A model generated the notes under the pieces. That model made no database searches and was not told the DNA's origin. It saw nothing but the letters and a program-made list of their open reading frames with translations. The position numbers and the translations under genes were made by a program. 5,446 nt of DNA, taken from DASRDS01 sp035652495. Its GTDB lineage: Bacteria; Gemmatimonadota; Gemmatimonadetes; Gemmatimonadales; Gemmatimonadaceae. The stretch covers positions 1 to 5,446 of the forward strand of contig DASRDS010000073.1 of NCBI GenBank assembly GCA_035652495.1, read 5' to 3'. This document shows positions 1 through 5,446 of this stretch, in pieces. The first letter of the stretch is position 1; every line of letters begins with the position of its first letter.

Positions 1-1
1 G

Positions 2-436
2 ATGGTCGACCAGTCGAACGCCGAGCAGTCGAAATTTCTGCCGGACAATGATATGAACCGCTTGAACAAAGCGGTCGAGCAGGATGCGAAGCTCGGCAAA
101 GGACCGGACGACACGAAGCAACCGGAGGCACCGAAGACGGCTGACGATTCGAAATTCGTGAACCCGAAGGGGCCGCAGGATTCGAAGTTCGTGAGCGACG
201 ACCTCAAGGCGAAGTATCTCGCCCGCGCTCAGGACCTGAAGCAGGATACCAATCAGGCCTCCTCGCACTGGGACTCGTCGAATCCCAAGCCGCCGCAAAC
301 TCAGCCGGTAGCGGACAAGCCCGCCGTGAATGCAAATCCCAGTCCTAATCCGTCGAGTCAGACGGCGCCGTCAGCGTCCGCCCCACCGGCCTCGGCGCCG
401 AAGCCGCCCTCTCCTTCACCGTCGCCGAAGCCCTAG
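2..436 (+). CDS. Disordered Pro/Ser-rich protein with SKF(L/V) motifs; probably the C-terminal part of a longer gene
   Basis: The frame is open from the window edge to a TAG at 434-436. An ATG sits at position 2, but only one base precedes it, so it may be an internal Met and the gene may begin outside the window. The 144 visible residues are hydrophilic. The first ~90 are rich in Asp, Lys and Gln; the last ~50 are almost entirely Pro, Ala, Ser, Asn and Lys, ending in PSPSPKP. There is no hydrophobic segment, no cysteine and no recognisable domain. The motif SKF(L/V) occurs three times, at about residues 10-13, 50-53 and 61-64, the last two preceded by Asp and 11 residues apart. This composition fits a disordered tail or linker of a cell-envelope or secreted protein, but function is unknown. 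It is convergent with the neighbouring minus-strand gene. That it is coding is likely from the amino-acid repeats; that it is complete is doubtful. Confidence 0.6.
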   Translation: MVDQSNAEQSKFLPDNDMNRLNKAVEQDAKLGKGPDDTKQPEAPKTADDSKFVNPKGPQDSKFVSDDLKAKYLARAQDLKQDTNQASSHWDSSNPKPPQTQPVADKPAVNANPSPNPSSQTAPSASAPPASAPKPPSPSPSPKP

Positions 437-442
437 TGGAAG

Positions 443-467
443 CCTCTCCGGCGCCCGCGGCGAGAGG
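443..467. terminator. Possible bidirectional terminator hairpin between convergent genes
   Basis: CCTCTC (443-448) pairs with GAGAGG (462-467) around a GC-rich middle that can add a few more pairs with a small bulge. It lies wholly inside the 37-base gap between the stop of the plus-strand gene (436) and the stop of the minus-strand gene (474), where a shared terminator is expected. There is no T-tract on either side, so it is not a canonical intrinsic terminator, and hairpins of this size are easy to find in GC-rich DNA. Confidence 0.3.
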
Positions 468-473
468 AGTGGC

Positions 474-2753
474 TCAAGTGATCCAGTGGCTCCCGCCGAC
501 GAAAACCCACCCGGCGCCCGAGCGCATGAGATAAACCGTGGCGCCCCCGGCCCAGCTCTCGCCGCGGCCATGCAGGCGTGCTGTCAGATGAGATTGCGCG
601 ACAGTGACGCGCAGAAAGGGGCCCACGGCGTGCACGGCAGAGACGTGCAATTGGACGACGCTCTCGCCCGATGGCACATGCACATTCGAGCTGACGAAGC
701 GGACACCGCGCTTGCCCCACCGGTCGCGCACGGACGGCGTCAGGCTATCACCGACGAGCATAAGAGGGCCAGGCTGAGGCGGCGGCGCCGCATACGCACG
801 ATCGACGTTTTCCACAACGTGCTGTGGCATCACCTGCTCGCTGCCAACCCACGGCGGAGCTCCGTCGATCGCTATGGCGAGAACGGTGTCCTGTATCGCA
901 GTTTGGATCGCCAAGGAAGCGAGAGGGGAGGGCCCCGAAAACAACGCAATAACCTCGTCCTGGCCGAGTTGCTGCCGGAGCGGTGACGTCGACTGCAGGT
1001 TGGCGATGATTGCGGTCGTGTCCTCTGTCGCTCTCATCCCACTCAGCAGGGTGCCGAAGACGAGACGAGCGGTGTCGCCCGAGGCTTGCCCCATTTGGCG
1101 TCGCCACTCGCCGGCGAAATCGCGCCCGGTCCGCGCCTGAGCAAATTGCAACACGGTGCGGTGGCGCTCATCGAACCGCGTCAGTCGCTTACCGTCCATC
1201 CAGTTCGACCAGGCATGCCAGTCGGCATCTGGAACGGGCAATGGAGCATGGGATCCTGCGGGCCAGTCCGCCGCGACGCCGCGGATGAACGATGCCGCAC
1301 CATCGAAGAAGTGGTCGCCGCCTTGCCAGCGGGCCAGCACCGTATCCGACCAGACTCTCGGCTCCATCGCCATGCGGGCAATGAGGCCGTCATTGCGCAG
1401 CCGCTGGTCGACCGGTTGCGCCCATTGCGCGGCAATCAGCCGACACGCCGCCGGCGAGCAGTGCCAGCCGGCCGTGTCACGGTCAATCGCGGGCGGATCT
1501 TCGAGGAATCCGGCCGCGGGACCATCGTACAACCCATCGCGGTCGAGCCCAAATGCGAATGCCACCCCAGGGTCGATCACCATCGGTAGCTCGAGCGCCG
1601 CGTCGCTGCTATCCACCCGGCCCTGCCACCACGCCTCGATGATCTCCTTCAGCACCGACACCGTGTCACCGGCCGCCAGTCTCGCGGCGCGTACGCGGCG
1701 TCTGGTCGCCGAGTCCCGCGCCCACAGGGCAATGGCGCGCGACGCGCGTGTCCGAGCCTCAGGATTGCGTGAGCGCGCCAGCGTATCCAGCAAAGCTGCC
1801 ACGATCGTCGTATCGCCGTTCGCGATCCGCTCAGCGTCGCCCTCGGGGCGCATCACGATGCTGAAGCCGGCCGCGATCGAATCCCGGCGATGCGCCAGAG
1901 CCGCGCGTGCCGCTGAGTCCATCAGTTCGACGCGCGAGTGGCGATCGAACGTCGCTGGCGTGTGGAAGGTGCGTCCATCTCCGTATTCCAGTCGCGCGTC
2001 GCCCGTGAGATGCGTGGTATCCGTTCGCACCCGGAATAGCTTGAGCGCCGGGTCGTAGAGATACCGTCCCGCGATCGTTCCCTGCGCGGATCGCTCGACG
2101 GTTACCGTCGTGTCAATCGAGCGCTCGCCGCTCGGGAATTGCTCAGCATAGGTGACGGTTGCGGCATCGCGAATGATCACGAGCCGAGTGCCGGCAACGA
2201 CGGTGTCGCCCACCACGACGCTCGTCCGAATTCCGGTCAACGTTTGCCGATAGCCTTCGAGCGTGGCGGCCAGATTGAGCGTGTCGATCCATCGAGCACC
2301 CTTTCGGAGCCGCCCGGATGGAACGGTCGGAATGACATCCCAAAAGAGGGTTTGCGGAAGGAACGGCTCGCCCTCACTGATATTGTCGAATACTTCCCAG
2401 GCTAACTGTTGCTTTGGCCCAACGAGCTGAGGCCCGGGCAATTTTCTCAGCTCATGGAACTGTGCCTGAATCTCGAGCACGCGGCCGCGACCATCCGTGA
2501 TGACGTGAGCGGGCCCGGGTTGTCCGATGTGCTGCGTGAAGGTGAGATCGTAGATCCGATGGCCATCAGTGGTATCAGCCATACGCGTCAGCGTGATCGA
2601 GCGCTGATGCGACTCCATCACGGTGAAGGCCGCCTGCTGGCGGCCGTTCAACCATCGAACACCGTCGGTGCGATAGAACGTAAGAGGCAGTTGAGCGCTC
2701 ACCGCGGGCGCTATCGCGAGCGCACCCACGCACACTACGAGTGCATGCGTCAT
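474..2753 (-). CDS. Large secreted protein of unknown function (759 aa)
   Basis: I do not recognise this protein. The ATG at 2751-2753 is chosen because it opens a short signal peptide: a hydrophobic stretch at residues 4-19 ending in VSA|Q, a good signal peptidase I site after residue 20. The same frame stays open 155 codons further upstream, but that stretch lies over the reductase gene and reads as Arg-rich shadow. The mature part has a beta-rich N-terminal region (about 21-290), with many alternating Thr/Val strands and DTT runs. A charged, Arg/Ala-rich, probably helical part follows (about 290-400), containing a WW pair. Next comes a Trp-rich middle with a possible disulfide pair, Cys432 and Cys437. 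A C-terminal beta-rich segment ends in GGSHWIT. No transmembrane helix or catalytic motif is evident beyond the signal. It starts 50 bases after the reductase stop with no clear ribosome binding site, so it is probably the last gene of the same operon, though its own promoter cannot be excluded. Coding status and secretion are well supported; role is not. Confidence 0.85.
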   Translation of the reverse strand: MTHALVVCVGALAIAPAVSAQLPLTFYRTDGVRWLNGRQQAAFTVMESHQRSITLTRMADTTDGHRIYDLTFTQHIGQPGPAHVITDGRGRVLEIQAQFHELRKLPGPQLVGPKQQLAWEVFDNISEGEPFLPQTLFWDVIPTVPSGRLRKGARWIDTLNLAATLEGYRQTLTGIRTSVVVGDTVVAGTRLVIIRDAATVTYAEQFPSGERSIDTTVTVERSAQGTIAGRYLYDPALKLFRVRTDTTHLTGDARLEYGDGRTFHTPATFDRHSRVELMDSAARAALAHRRDSIAAGFSIVMRPEGDAERIANGDTTIVAALLDTLARSRNPEARTRASRAIALWARDSATRRRVRAARLAAGDTVSVLKEIIEAWWQGRVDSSDAALELPMVIDPGVAFAFGLDRDGLYDGPAAGFLEDPPAIDRDTAGWHCSPAACRLIAAQWAQPVDQRLRNDGLIARMAMEPRVWSDTVLARWQGGDHFFDGAASFIRGVAADWPAGSHAPLPVPDADWHAWSNWMDGKRLTRFDERHRTVLQFAQARTGRDFAGEWRRQMGQASGDTARLVFGTLLSGMRATEDTTAIIANLQSTSPLRQQLGQDEVIALFSGPSPLASLAIQTAIQDTVLAIAIDGAPPWVGSEQVMPQHVVENVDRAYAAPPPQPGPLMLVGDSLTPSVRDRWGKRGVRFVSSNVHVPSGESVVQLHVSAVHAVGPFLRVTVAQSHLTARLHGRGESWAGGATVYLMRSGAGWVFVGGSHWIT

Positions 2754-2803
2754 ACAGCCAGAGACGCGCGAGCGCGCATTACTTGCACACGTACGTCGGC
2801 CGC

Positions 2804-3565
2804 CTATCCCGTGGGCCCGAACCGCTCGGTTTTGACGAGGATCGGATCGTGCCCTAGATCGACCAGCAGTGTCGCGACTGACTCGACCAGTGGCGTCGGT
2901 CCGCAGATAAACGCTCGCGGTTTCTCTGACGCGGGCCAGCTCAGCTCTTCGAGCATGGCGCGATCGATGCGCCGCCGATACCCGGGCCACGATGCCGGCG
3001 CCTCGCGAGTAGCGGTGTACGTCACGCCAAGCGTGGCCGATGCCAATTGCGCCAGCTCGTCGCGATAGATGATGTCGTCCGGCGTCCGCGCCGAGTAGAG
3101 CAAACGCGCCGGCACATCGGACCCAGCCCGCGCGCGATGTCGGAGCATGGCCATGAGTGGCACGATGCCCGAGCCACCGGCCACCAAGAACAGCGGCCCA
3201 CCCTCCGACGTGTCCCACACGAAGTACCCGCCGATAGGCCCGCGCAATTCGACGCCGCCGCCCACCTGCAGGACGTCCATGAGATACGGGGACACCTCAC
3301 CGTCATCGAGCCGCTCGATCGTCAACGCGAGGTGCGCCTCCTCGGGCGGCGACGCGATCGAGTACGAGCGCTGCGCCTGATATCCATCCTCGGCCACCAA
3401 CCGCACGTCCACGTGCTGACCAGCGCGATGTCCAGGCCAACTCGGCACGCTCAAGATGAGCGTATGCGCCCGCGCCGTCTCCTGGCGCACTTCGATGACG
3501 CGCGCGACATGCCACTCGAGTCGCGCCGGCGGCGCGTCAGGGATCGCCCTGATACCGCTGCTCAC
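2804..3565 (-). CDS. FAD/NAD(P)H-binding oxidoreductase, ferredoxin-NADP reductase family, no iron-sulfur domain
   Basis: This is a flavin reductase moving electrons between NAD(P)H and a partner through FAD. Taking the GTG at 3563-3565 as start gives 253 residues. An FAD-binding barrel covers about residues 16-118: GQHVDV at 49-54, the RSYS signature at 66-69 that contacts FAD, and GGYFVW at 112-117. The NAD(P)-binding half follows, with GGSGIVPLMAM at about 130-140, LLYSART at 155-161 and CGP at 221-223. It ends in ERFGPTG, a family-typical end, so the absence of a 2Fe-2S domain is genuine and not a truncation. No signal peptide is visible, so it should be cytoplasmic. No ATG lies near the conserved N-terminus. 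The frame is open upstream, but those residues are Arg/Gly shadow of the molybdoenzyme gene; the GTG gives a 29-base overlap with that gene and a GGGG run lies 9 bases upstream. The overlap implies that the molybdoenzyme is its partner. Family assignment is strong; the exact start and the cofactor preference (NADH or NADPH) are not settled. Confidence 0.9.
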   Translation of the reverse strand: MSSGIRAIPDAPPARLEWHVARVIEVRQETARAHTLILSVPSWPGHRAGQHVDVRLVAEDGYQAQRSYSIASPPEEAHLALTIERLDDGEVSPYLMDVLQVGGGVELRGPIGGYFVWDTSEGGPLFLVAGGSGIVPLMAMLRHRARAGSDVPARLLYSARTPDDIIYRDELAQLASATLGVTYTATREAPASWPGYRRRIDRAMLEELSWPASEKPRAFICGPTPLVESVATLLVDLGHDPILVKTERFGPTG

Positions 3566-4163
3566 GCCACGGATCCCCGCGATCGTGATAGCCGAGCTGC
3601 TCCCAAAACCCCGGCTCATCGCTCGGCATGAGCCGAAGGCCACGCACCCACTTCGCGCTCTTCCAGAAATAGAGATGCGGCACGAGCAGCCGCGCGGGCC
3701 CGCCATGCTCCGGCGCCAACGGCGCGCCCCCGAATCCGAACGCGACCCAAGCCTTGCCATTGCTCACATCGTCGAGCGGCAGGTTGGTCGTGTATCCACC
3801 GTCGCTGAACGCCATCACGAATCCGCCCACGGCGAGGCCGCGAGTCCGCGCCGCCTCGAGGAGCGTGTCGACGGATATGCCTTCCCACTTCGTGTCGAAC
3901 TTGGACCACTTCGTCACGCAGTGGATGTCCACCGTCGGCAGGTCGTGTGGAAGTGCTTGTAACTCCTGCCACGACCAACGCACGGACTGTCCACTCGCAT
4001 CACGGATGGTAAAGTCCCACGTGGCGAGCGGCGTATGCGGCGTGGGTCCGGCCGACAGCACGGGAAAGTCCCGCGTCTCATACTGACCAGGCGGCAGCCG
4101 ACCGGCTGGCTCGGCCGCATGCTTACGATGAAATCCGCGAGCGATGAACGGGTTGTCGGCCAT
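3537..4163 (-). CDS. Sulfite-oxidase-like molybdopterin-dependent oxidoreductase (short bacterial YuiH-type)
   Basis: This is a molybdopterin enzyme of the sulfite oxidase fold, 208 residues, consisting essentially of the Moco domain alone. RLPPGQ (22-27) and the following FPVL are typical of the short bacterial and archaeal branch. In DIHCVTKWSK (79-88) Cys82 is the expected cysteine ligand of molybdenum. GGYTTNLPL (122-130), EHGGPARLLVP (152-162) and KWVRGL (171-176) match conserved Moco-pocket segments, and the end PGFWEQLGYH...GDPWREQRY is characteristic of this branch. There is no dimerisation domain, no heme b5 domain and no Tat or Sec signal, unlike MsrP (YedY), so it is inferred to be cytoplasmic. 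The ATG at 4161-4163 fits the usual start of the family and overlaps the DoxX gene by 41 bases; no strong ribosome binding site precedes it, suggesting translational coupling. The reductase overlaps its end by 29 bases and is the likely electron partner. The physiological substrate of this branch is generally unknown; sulfite, sulfoxide or nitrate cannot be told apart here. Confidence 0.93.
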   Translation of the reverse strand: MADNPFIARGFHRKHAAEPAGRLPPGQYETRDFPVLSAGPTPHTPLATWDFTIRDASGQSVRWSWQELQALPHDLPTVDIHCVTKWSKFDTKWEGISVDTLLEAARTRGLAVGGFVMAFSDGGYTTNLPLDDVSNGKAWVAFGFGGAPLAPEHGGPARLLVPHLYFWKSAKWVRGLRLMPSDEPGFWEQLGYHDRGDPWREQRYQGDP

Positions 4164-4587
4164 TGGCAATAATAAATGCCGCGAAACACAAGGCGAGCAC
4201 GGAATGATCGAGCGATGCTCCGAAATATTCCCACAGCGGCGCATGCGCGCCAGGATAGTTCGAGGAGAAGAGCAGCGTCAGCATGTAGATCAGTCCGCCA
4301 AGGCTCGCCCACCGCACGAAGATGCCGGTGACCAGCGAGAGACCGATCGCGAGCTCACCGTACGCGGCCAGGAAGGCGATCGCGGTGCCATGATCAAGCA
4401 CGAAGTGCGACAGGATCGGCACCATGAACGGATACGCCGCTCCTTCGTCGAGGAAACGGTGAATCCATCCCTGAAATCCGCCGTGCAACGTGAACGTCGT
4501 GCCGAAAACCTTGTACTCGGCGAAGATCAGGAACAAAATCCCGACCGCGACGCGGAGCGCGGTCAGGGCCGTCGCACTCCGATTCAC
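4123..4587 (-). CDS. DoxX-family integral membrane protein
   Basis: A 154-residue membrane protein with four predicted helices at about residues 7-25, 66-85, 87-107 and 123-141. The first helix carries the DoxX-like arrangement R12, G16 and, just after the hydrophobic stretch, E24 and K26, followed by a Gly-rich loop (HGGFQGW) leading to an amphipathic segment. The second helix has the GELAIGLSL pattern common in the family. DoxX proteins are known as subunits of thiosulfate:quinone oxidoreductase in Acidianus and as part of an oxidative-stress membrane complex in mycobacteria, but many members have no known role. The start is the GTG at 4585-4587, whose last two bases form part of the TGA of the upstream gene (GTGA overlap), indicating translational coupling. 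Its 3' end runs 41 bases into the molybdoenzyme gene. It is the only multi-helix membrane protein in the operon and could link the cytoplasmic and exported members, which is inference. Confidence 0.88.
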   Translation of the reverse strand: MNRSATALTALRVAVGILFLIFAEYKVFGTTFTLHGGFQGWIHRFLDEGAAYPFMVPILSHFVLDHGTAIAFLAAYGELAIGLSLVTGIFVRWASLGGLIYMLTLLFSSNYPGAHAPLWEYFGASLDHSVLALCFAAFIIANGRQPVHRSRISS

Positions 4588-5279
4588 GTGGCTCGGATAT
4601 ATGAGCAGCCACCCTGCTCGGCGCGTATCACGCCGAAGATGCCCGATGGCACGAGGGTCACGCCGGGCACGAGGGCGGCCTTGAACTCTTCATGCACCGC
4701 GTCTTTCGGCTGCTTCGTCTTCTCAGCGATCTGATTCGCGAATCCAGTGAACGCGAGATTGCACGCGAGCACAATGGCGCCCCGGGTGATCAGGTTGTCC
4801 AGTCCGCCGTCCACCCAGACATACGCGTACTTATCGTCCTTCTTGGTGTTCAAAAACGGATTCCGCTGTGTCCATTCGCCGCTCGTGGGATCCTTGAGCT
4901 TTGTCATCTTCTTGCCGATGACCGGATACTTCGCCCATATCGCGTCGCCGAGAACCACGGGAATCCCCATGTGCCGGAAGACGAGCACCGCGCGCAGGTC
5001 AGTGTCCGGCGTGCTGTAGACGTCGTGGTAATTCACATAGAACATCCGCGCCTGATGGAGCGCGGTGCCCTCGGAGATCTCGGGCGCGTCGAACACCTGC
5101 TTGTGCATGCCGTTCGACAGCCGGTCGGTCCAGGAGAGATCCCATTTCGGGTCCGCCGGCTTTGGACTCGGGGCGGGCGAGGGCGTTTCCGCCGCGACGG
5201 CGTGGGCGCAGGCGGTGGCGGCGTAGGCGGCGGCGCCCGTGACGAGCTGGCCGATGAACTTCCGACGTGGGCTAGGCAT
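4584..5279 (-). CDS. Tat-exported DsrE-fold protein
   Basis: A 231-residue protein starting at the ATG 5277-5279. The N-terminus has a twin-arginine signal: PRRKFIG at residues 4-10, then a weakly hydrophobic Ala-rich stretch to about 30 with an AVA|AE signal peptidase I site. Cys24 within ATAC could instead act as a poor lipobox. A Pro/Ser/Lys linker (32-44) follows. The remainder fits the DsrE/DsrF-like fold: a first strand with QVFDAP (61-66), a helix at about 75-90, a strand LRAVLVFRHMG (95-105), RGAIVLACNLAF (166-177) with Cys173 at the place where sulfur-relay members of the family carry their active cysteine, and the closing LVPGVTLVPSGIFGVIRAEQGG (203-224), typical of the fold's end. 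Cys225 is the only other mature cysteine. It is the first gene of the operon, preceded by a large inverted repeat. A GGGTGG lies directly against the ATG, too close for an ordinary ribosome binding site. The Tat signal is well supported and the fold assignment is good; sulfur transfer is inference. Confidence 0.82.
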   Translation of the reverse strand: MPSPRRKFIGQLVTGAAAYAATACAHAVAAETPSPAPSPKPADPKWDLSWTDRLSNGMHKQVFDAPEISEGTALHQARMFYVNYHDVYSTPDTDLRAVLVFRHMGIPVVLGDAIWAKYPVIGKKMTKLKDPTSGEWTQRNPFLNTKKDDKYAYVWVDGGLDNLITRGAIVLACNLAFTGFANQIAEKTKQPKDAVHEEFKAALVPGVTLVPSGIFGVIRAEQGGCSYIRAT

Positions 5280-5300
5280 CCACCCAAAGTGCGATGCCGC

Positions 5301-5343
5301 TCACTGACCCACCAGTGGCAGAACACCACTGGTGGGTCAGTGA
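5301..5343. repeat. Perfect 18-bp inverted repeat with 7-base loop, in the operon leader
   Basis: The left arm TCACTGACCCACCAGTGG (5301-5318) is exactly complementary to the right arm (5326-5343), with a loop of CAGAACA. On the minus strand it begins 7 bases after the TAG of the upstream partial gene and ends 21 bases before the ATG of the DsrE-like gene. This placement suits a transcription terminator of the upstream gene. No T-tract follows on either strand, so an operator, an mRNA-stabilising hairpin or an attenuator is equally possible. Within each arm CCAC-CA-GTGG (or its complement) is itself a small palindrome, a pattern seen in binding sites for dimeric regulators. The repeat is certain; the function is not. 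Confidence 0.9.
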
Positions 5344-5350
5344 CATCTGA

Positions 5351-5446
5351 CTAATTCGCGGCCGTCGCCGTCGTCGCGAGTTGGCGGACGGTGCTCGCGA
5401 GCTTCTTCACTTTCTCACCATCGGACGAACCCGTGACATCGCCATC
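5351..5446 (-). CDS. C-terminal end of an unidentified minus-strand gene (partial)
   Basis: Read on the minus strand from the window edge, the frame is open for 31 codons to a TAG at 5351-5353. The residues begin DGDVTG and then give a Lys/Leu/Val helix (EKVKKLASTVRQLA) ending in a small Ala/Thr tail. A closing amphipathic helix after an acidic Gly/Ser turn is common in small Rossmann or flavodoxin-like proteins, but 31 residues are too few to name a family. It points in the same direction as the operon and sits 71 bases upstream of it. The two could be co-transcribed if the intervening hairpin does not terminate. Confidence 0.6.
   Translation of the reverse strand, partial: DGDVTGSSDGEKVKKLASTVRQLATTATAAN

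Noticed and set aside
419..436. PSPSPKP end of the first protein resembling the PAPSPKP linker of the DsrE-like protein
   Set aside because: The similarity is low-complexity Pro/Ser/Lys composition; codons differ, so there is no sign of shared origin.
1156..2058. 300-codon open frame on the plus strand inside the large secreted protein gene
   Set aside because: It is Arg/Ser/Ala-rich shadow sequence with no domain, opposite a convincing minus-strand gene with a signal peptide; such frames are common in GC-rich DNA.
2766..2777. GCGCG-AG-CGCGC hairpin in the gap between the reductase and the secreted protein
   Set aside because: A 5-bp stem with a two-base loop is sterically poor and expected by chance in GC-rich sequence; there is no T-tract.
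2754..3218. 155-codon upstream extension of the large secreted protein
   Set aside because: It lies entirely over the FAD reductase gene and reads as Arg/Ala/Gly shadow; the ATG at 2751-2753 opens a good signal peptide.
3566..3760. 65-codon N-terminal extension of the reductase
   Set aside because: Its residues are Arg/Ser/Gly-rich shadow of the molybdoenzyme gene, and the conserved FAD domain begins only after the GTG at 3565.
4692..5354. 220-codon plus-strand open frame opposite the DsrE-like gene
   Set aside because: It is Arg/His/Val-rich without motifs, runs through the inverted repeat, and is antisense to a gene with a Tat signal and recognisable fold.
1..5446. CRISPR array, tRNA, insertion sequence or prophage elements
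   Set aside because: I found no regularly spaced repeats, no tRNA-like cloverleaf, and no transposase or integrase motif on either strand.

Overview
The window is GC-rich bacterial chromosome with densely packed, overlapping genes. The codon bias produces long open shadow frames on the opposite strand. The large secreted protein is rich in Asp-Thr and Arg-Asp-Thr-Ala runs, a style I associate with Gemmatimonadota. Acidobacteriota or another GC-rich environmental phylum is also possible. This assignment is an impression from protein style only; there is no marker gene in the window.

Layout. At the left edge (2-436, + strand) lies the end of a disordered, Pro/Ser-rich protein with three SKF(L/V) motifs, probably the tail of a longer gene. 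It converges, across a 37-base gap holding a small hairpin, on a block of minus-strand genes filling 474-5279. Read in transcription order (right to left), the block is: (1) 5279-4584, a Tat-exported DsrE-fold protein; (2) 4587-4123, a four-helix DoxX-family membrane protein; (3) 4163-3537, a short sulfite-oxidase-fold molybdopterin enzyme; (4) 3565-2804, a FAD/NAD(P)H ferredoxin-reductase-like protein without an iron-sulfur domain; (5) 2753-474, a 759-residue secreted protein I do not recognise. Genes 1/2, 2/3 and 3/4 overlap by 4, 41 and 29 bases, so genes 1-4 are almost certainly one translationally coupled operon. Gene 5 follows after 50 bases and is probably co-transcribed. At the right edge (5351-5446) is the C-terminal end of another minus-strand gene. 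It is separated from the operon by a 71-base spacer dominated by a perfect 18-bp inverted repeat.

How the genes may work together. The NAD(P)H/FAD reductase and the cytoplasmic molybdenum enzyme look like an electron-transfer pair: a split version of the Mo-domain plus FAD/NADH-domain arrangement of eukaryotic nitrate reductase, with no heme b5 domain visible. DoxX proteins are linked to quinone, sulfur and thiol chemistry, and the DsrE fold is the fold of sulfur-relay proteins. The set therefore suggests a redox or sulfur-compound module spanning cytoplasm, membrane and exported space. The substrate cannot be read from the sequence. I see no tRNA, rRNA, CRISPR array or mobile element.
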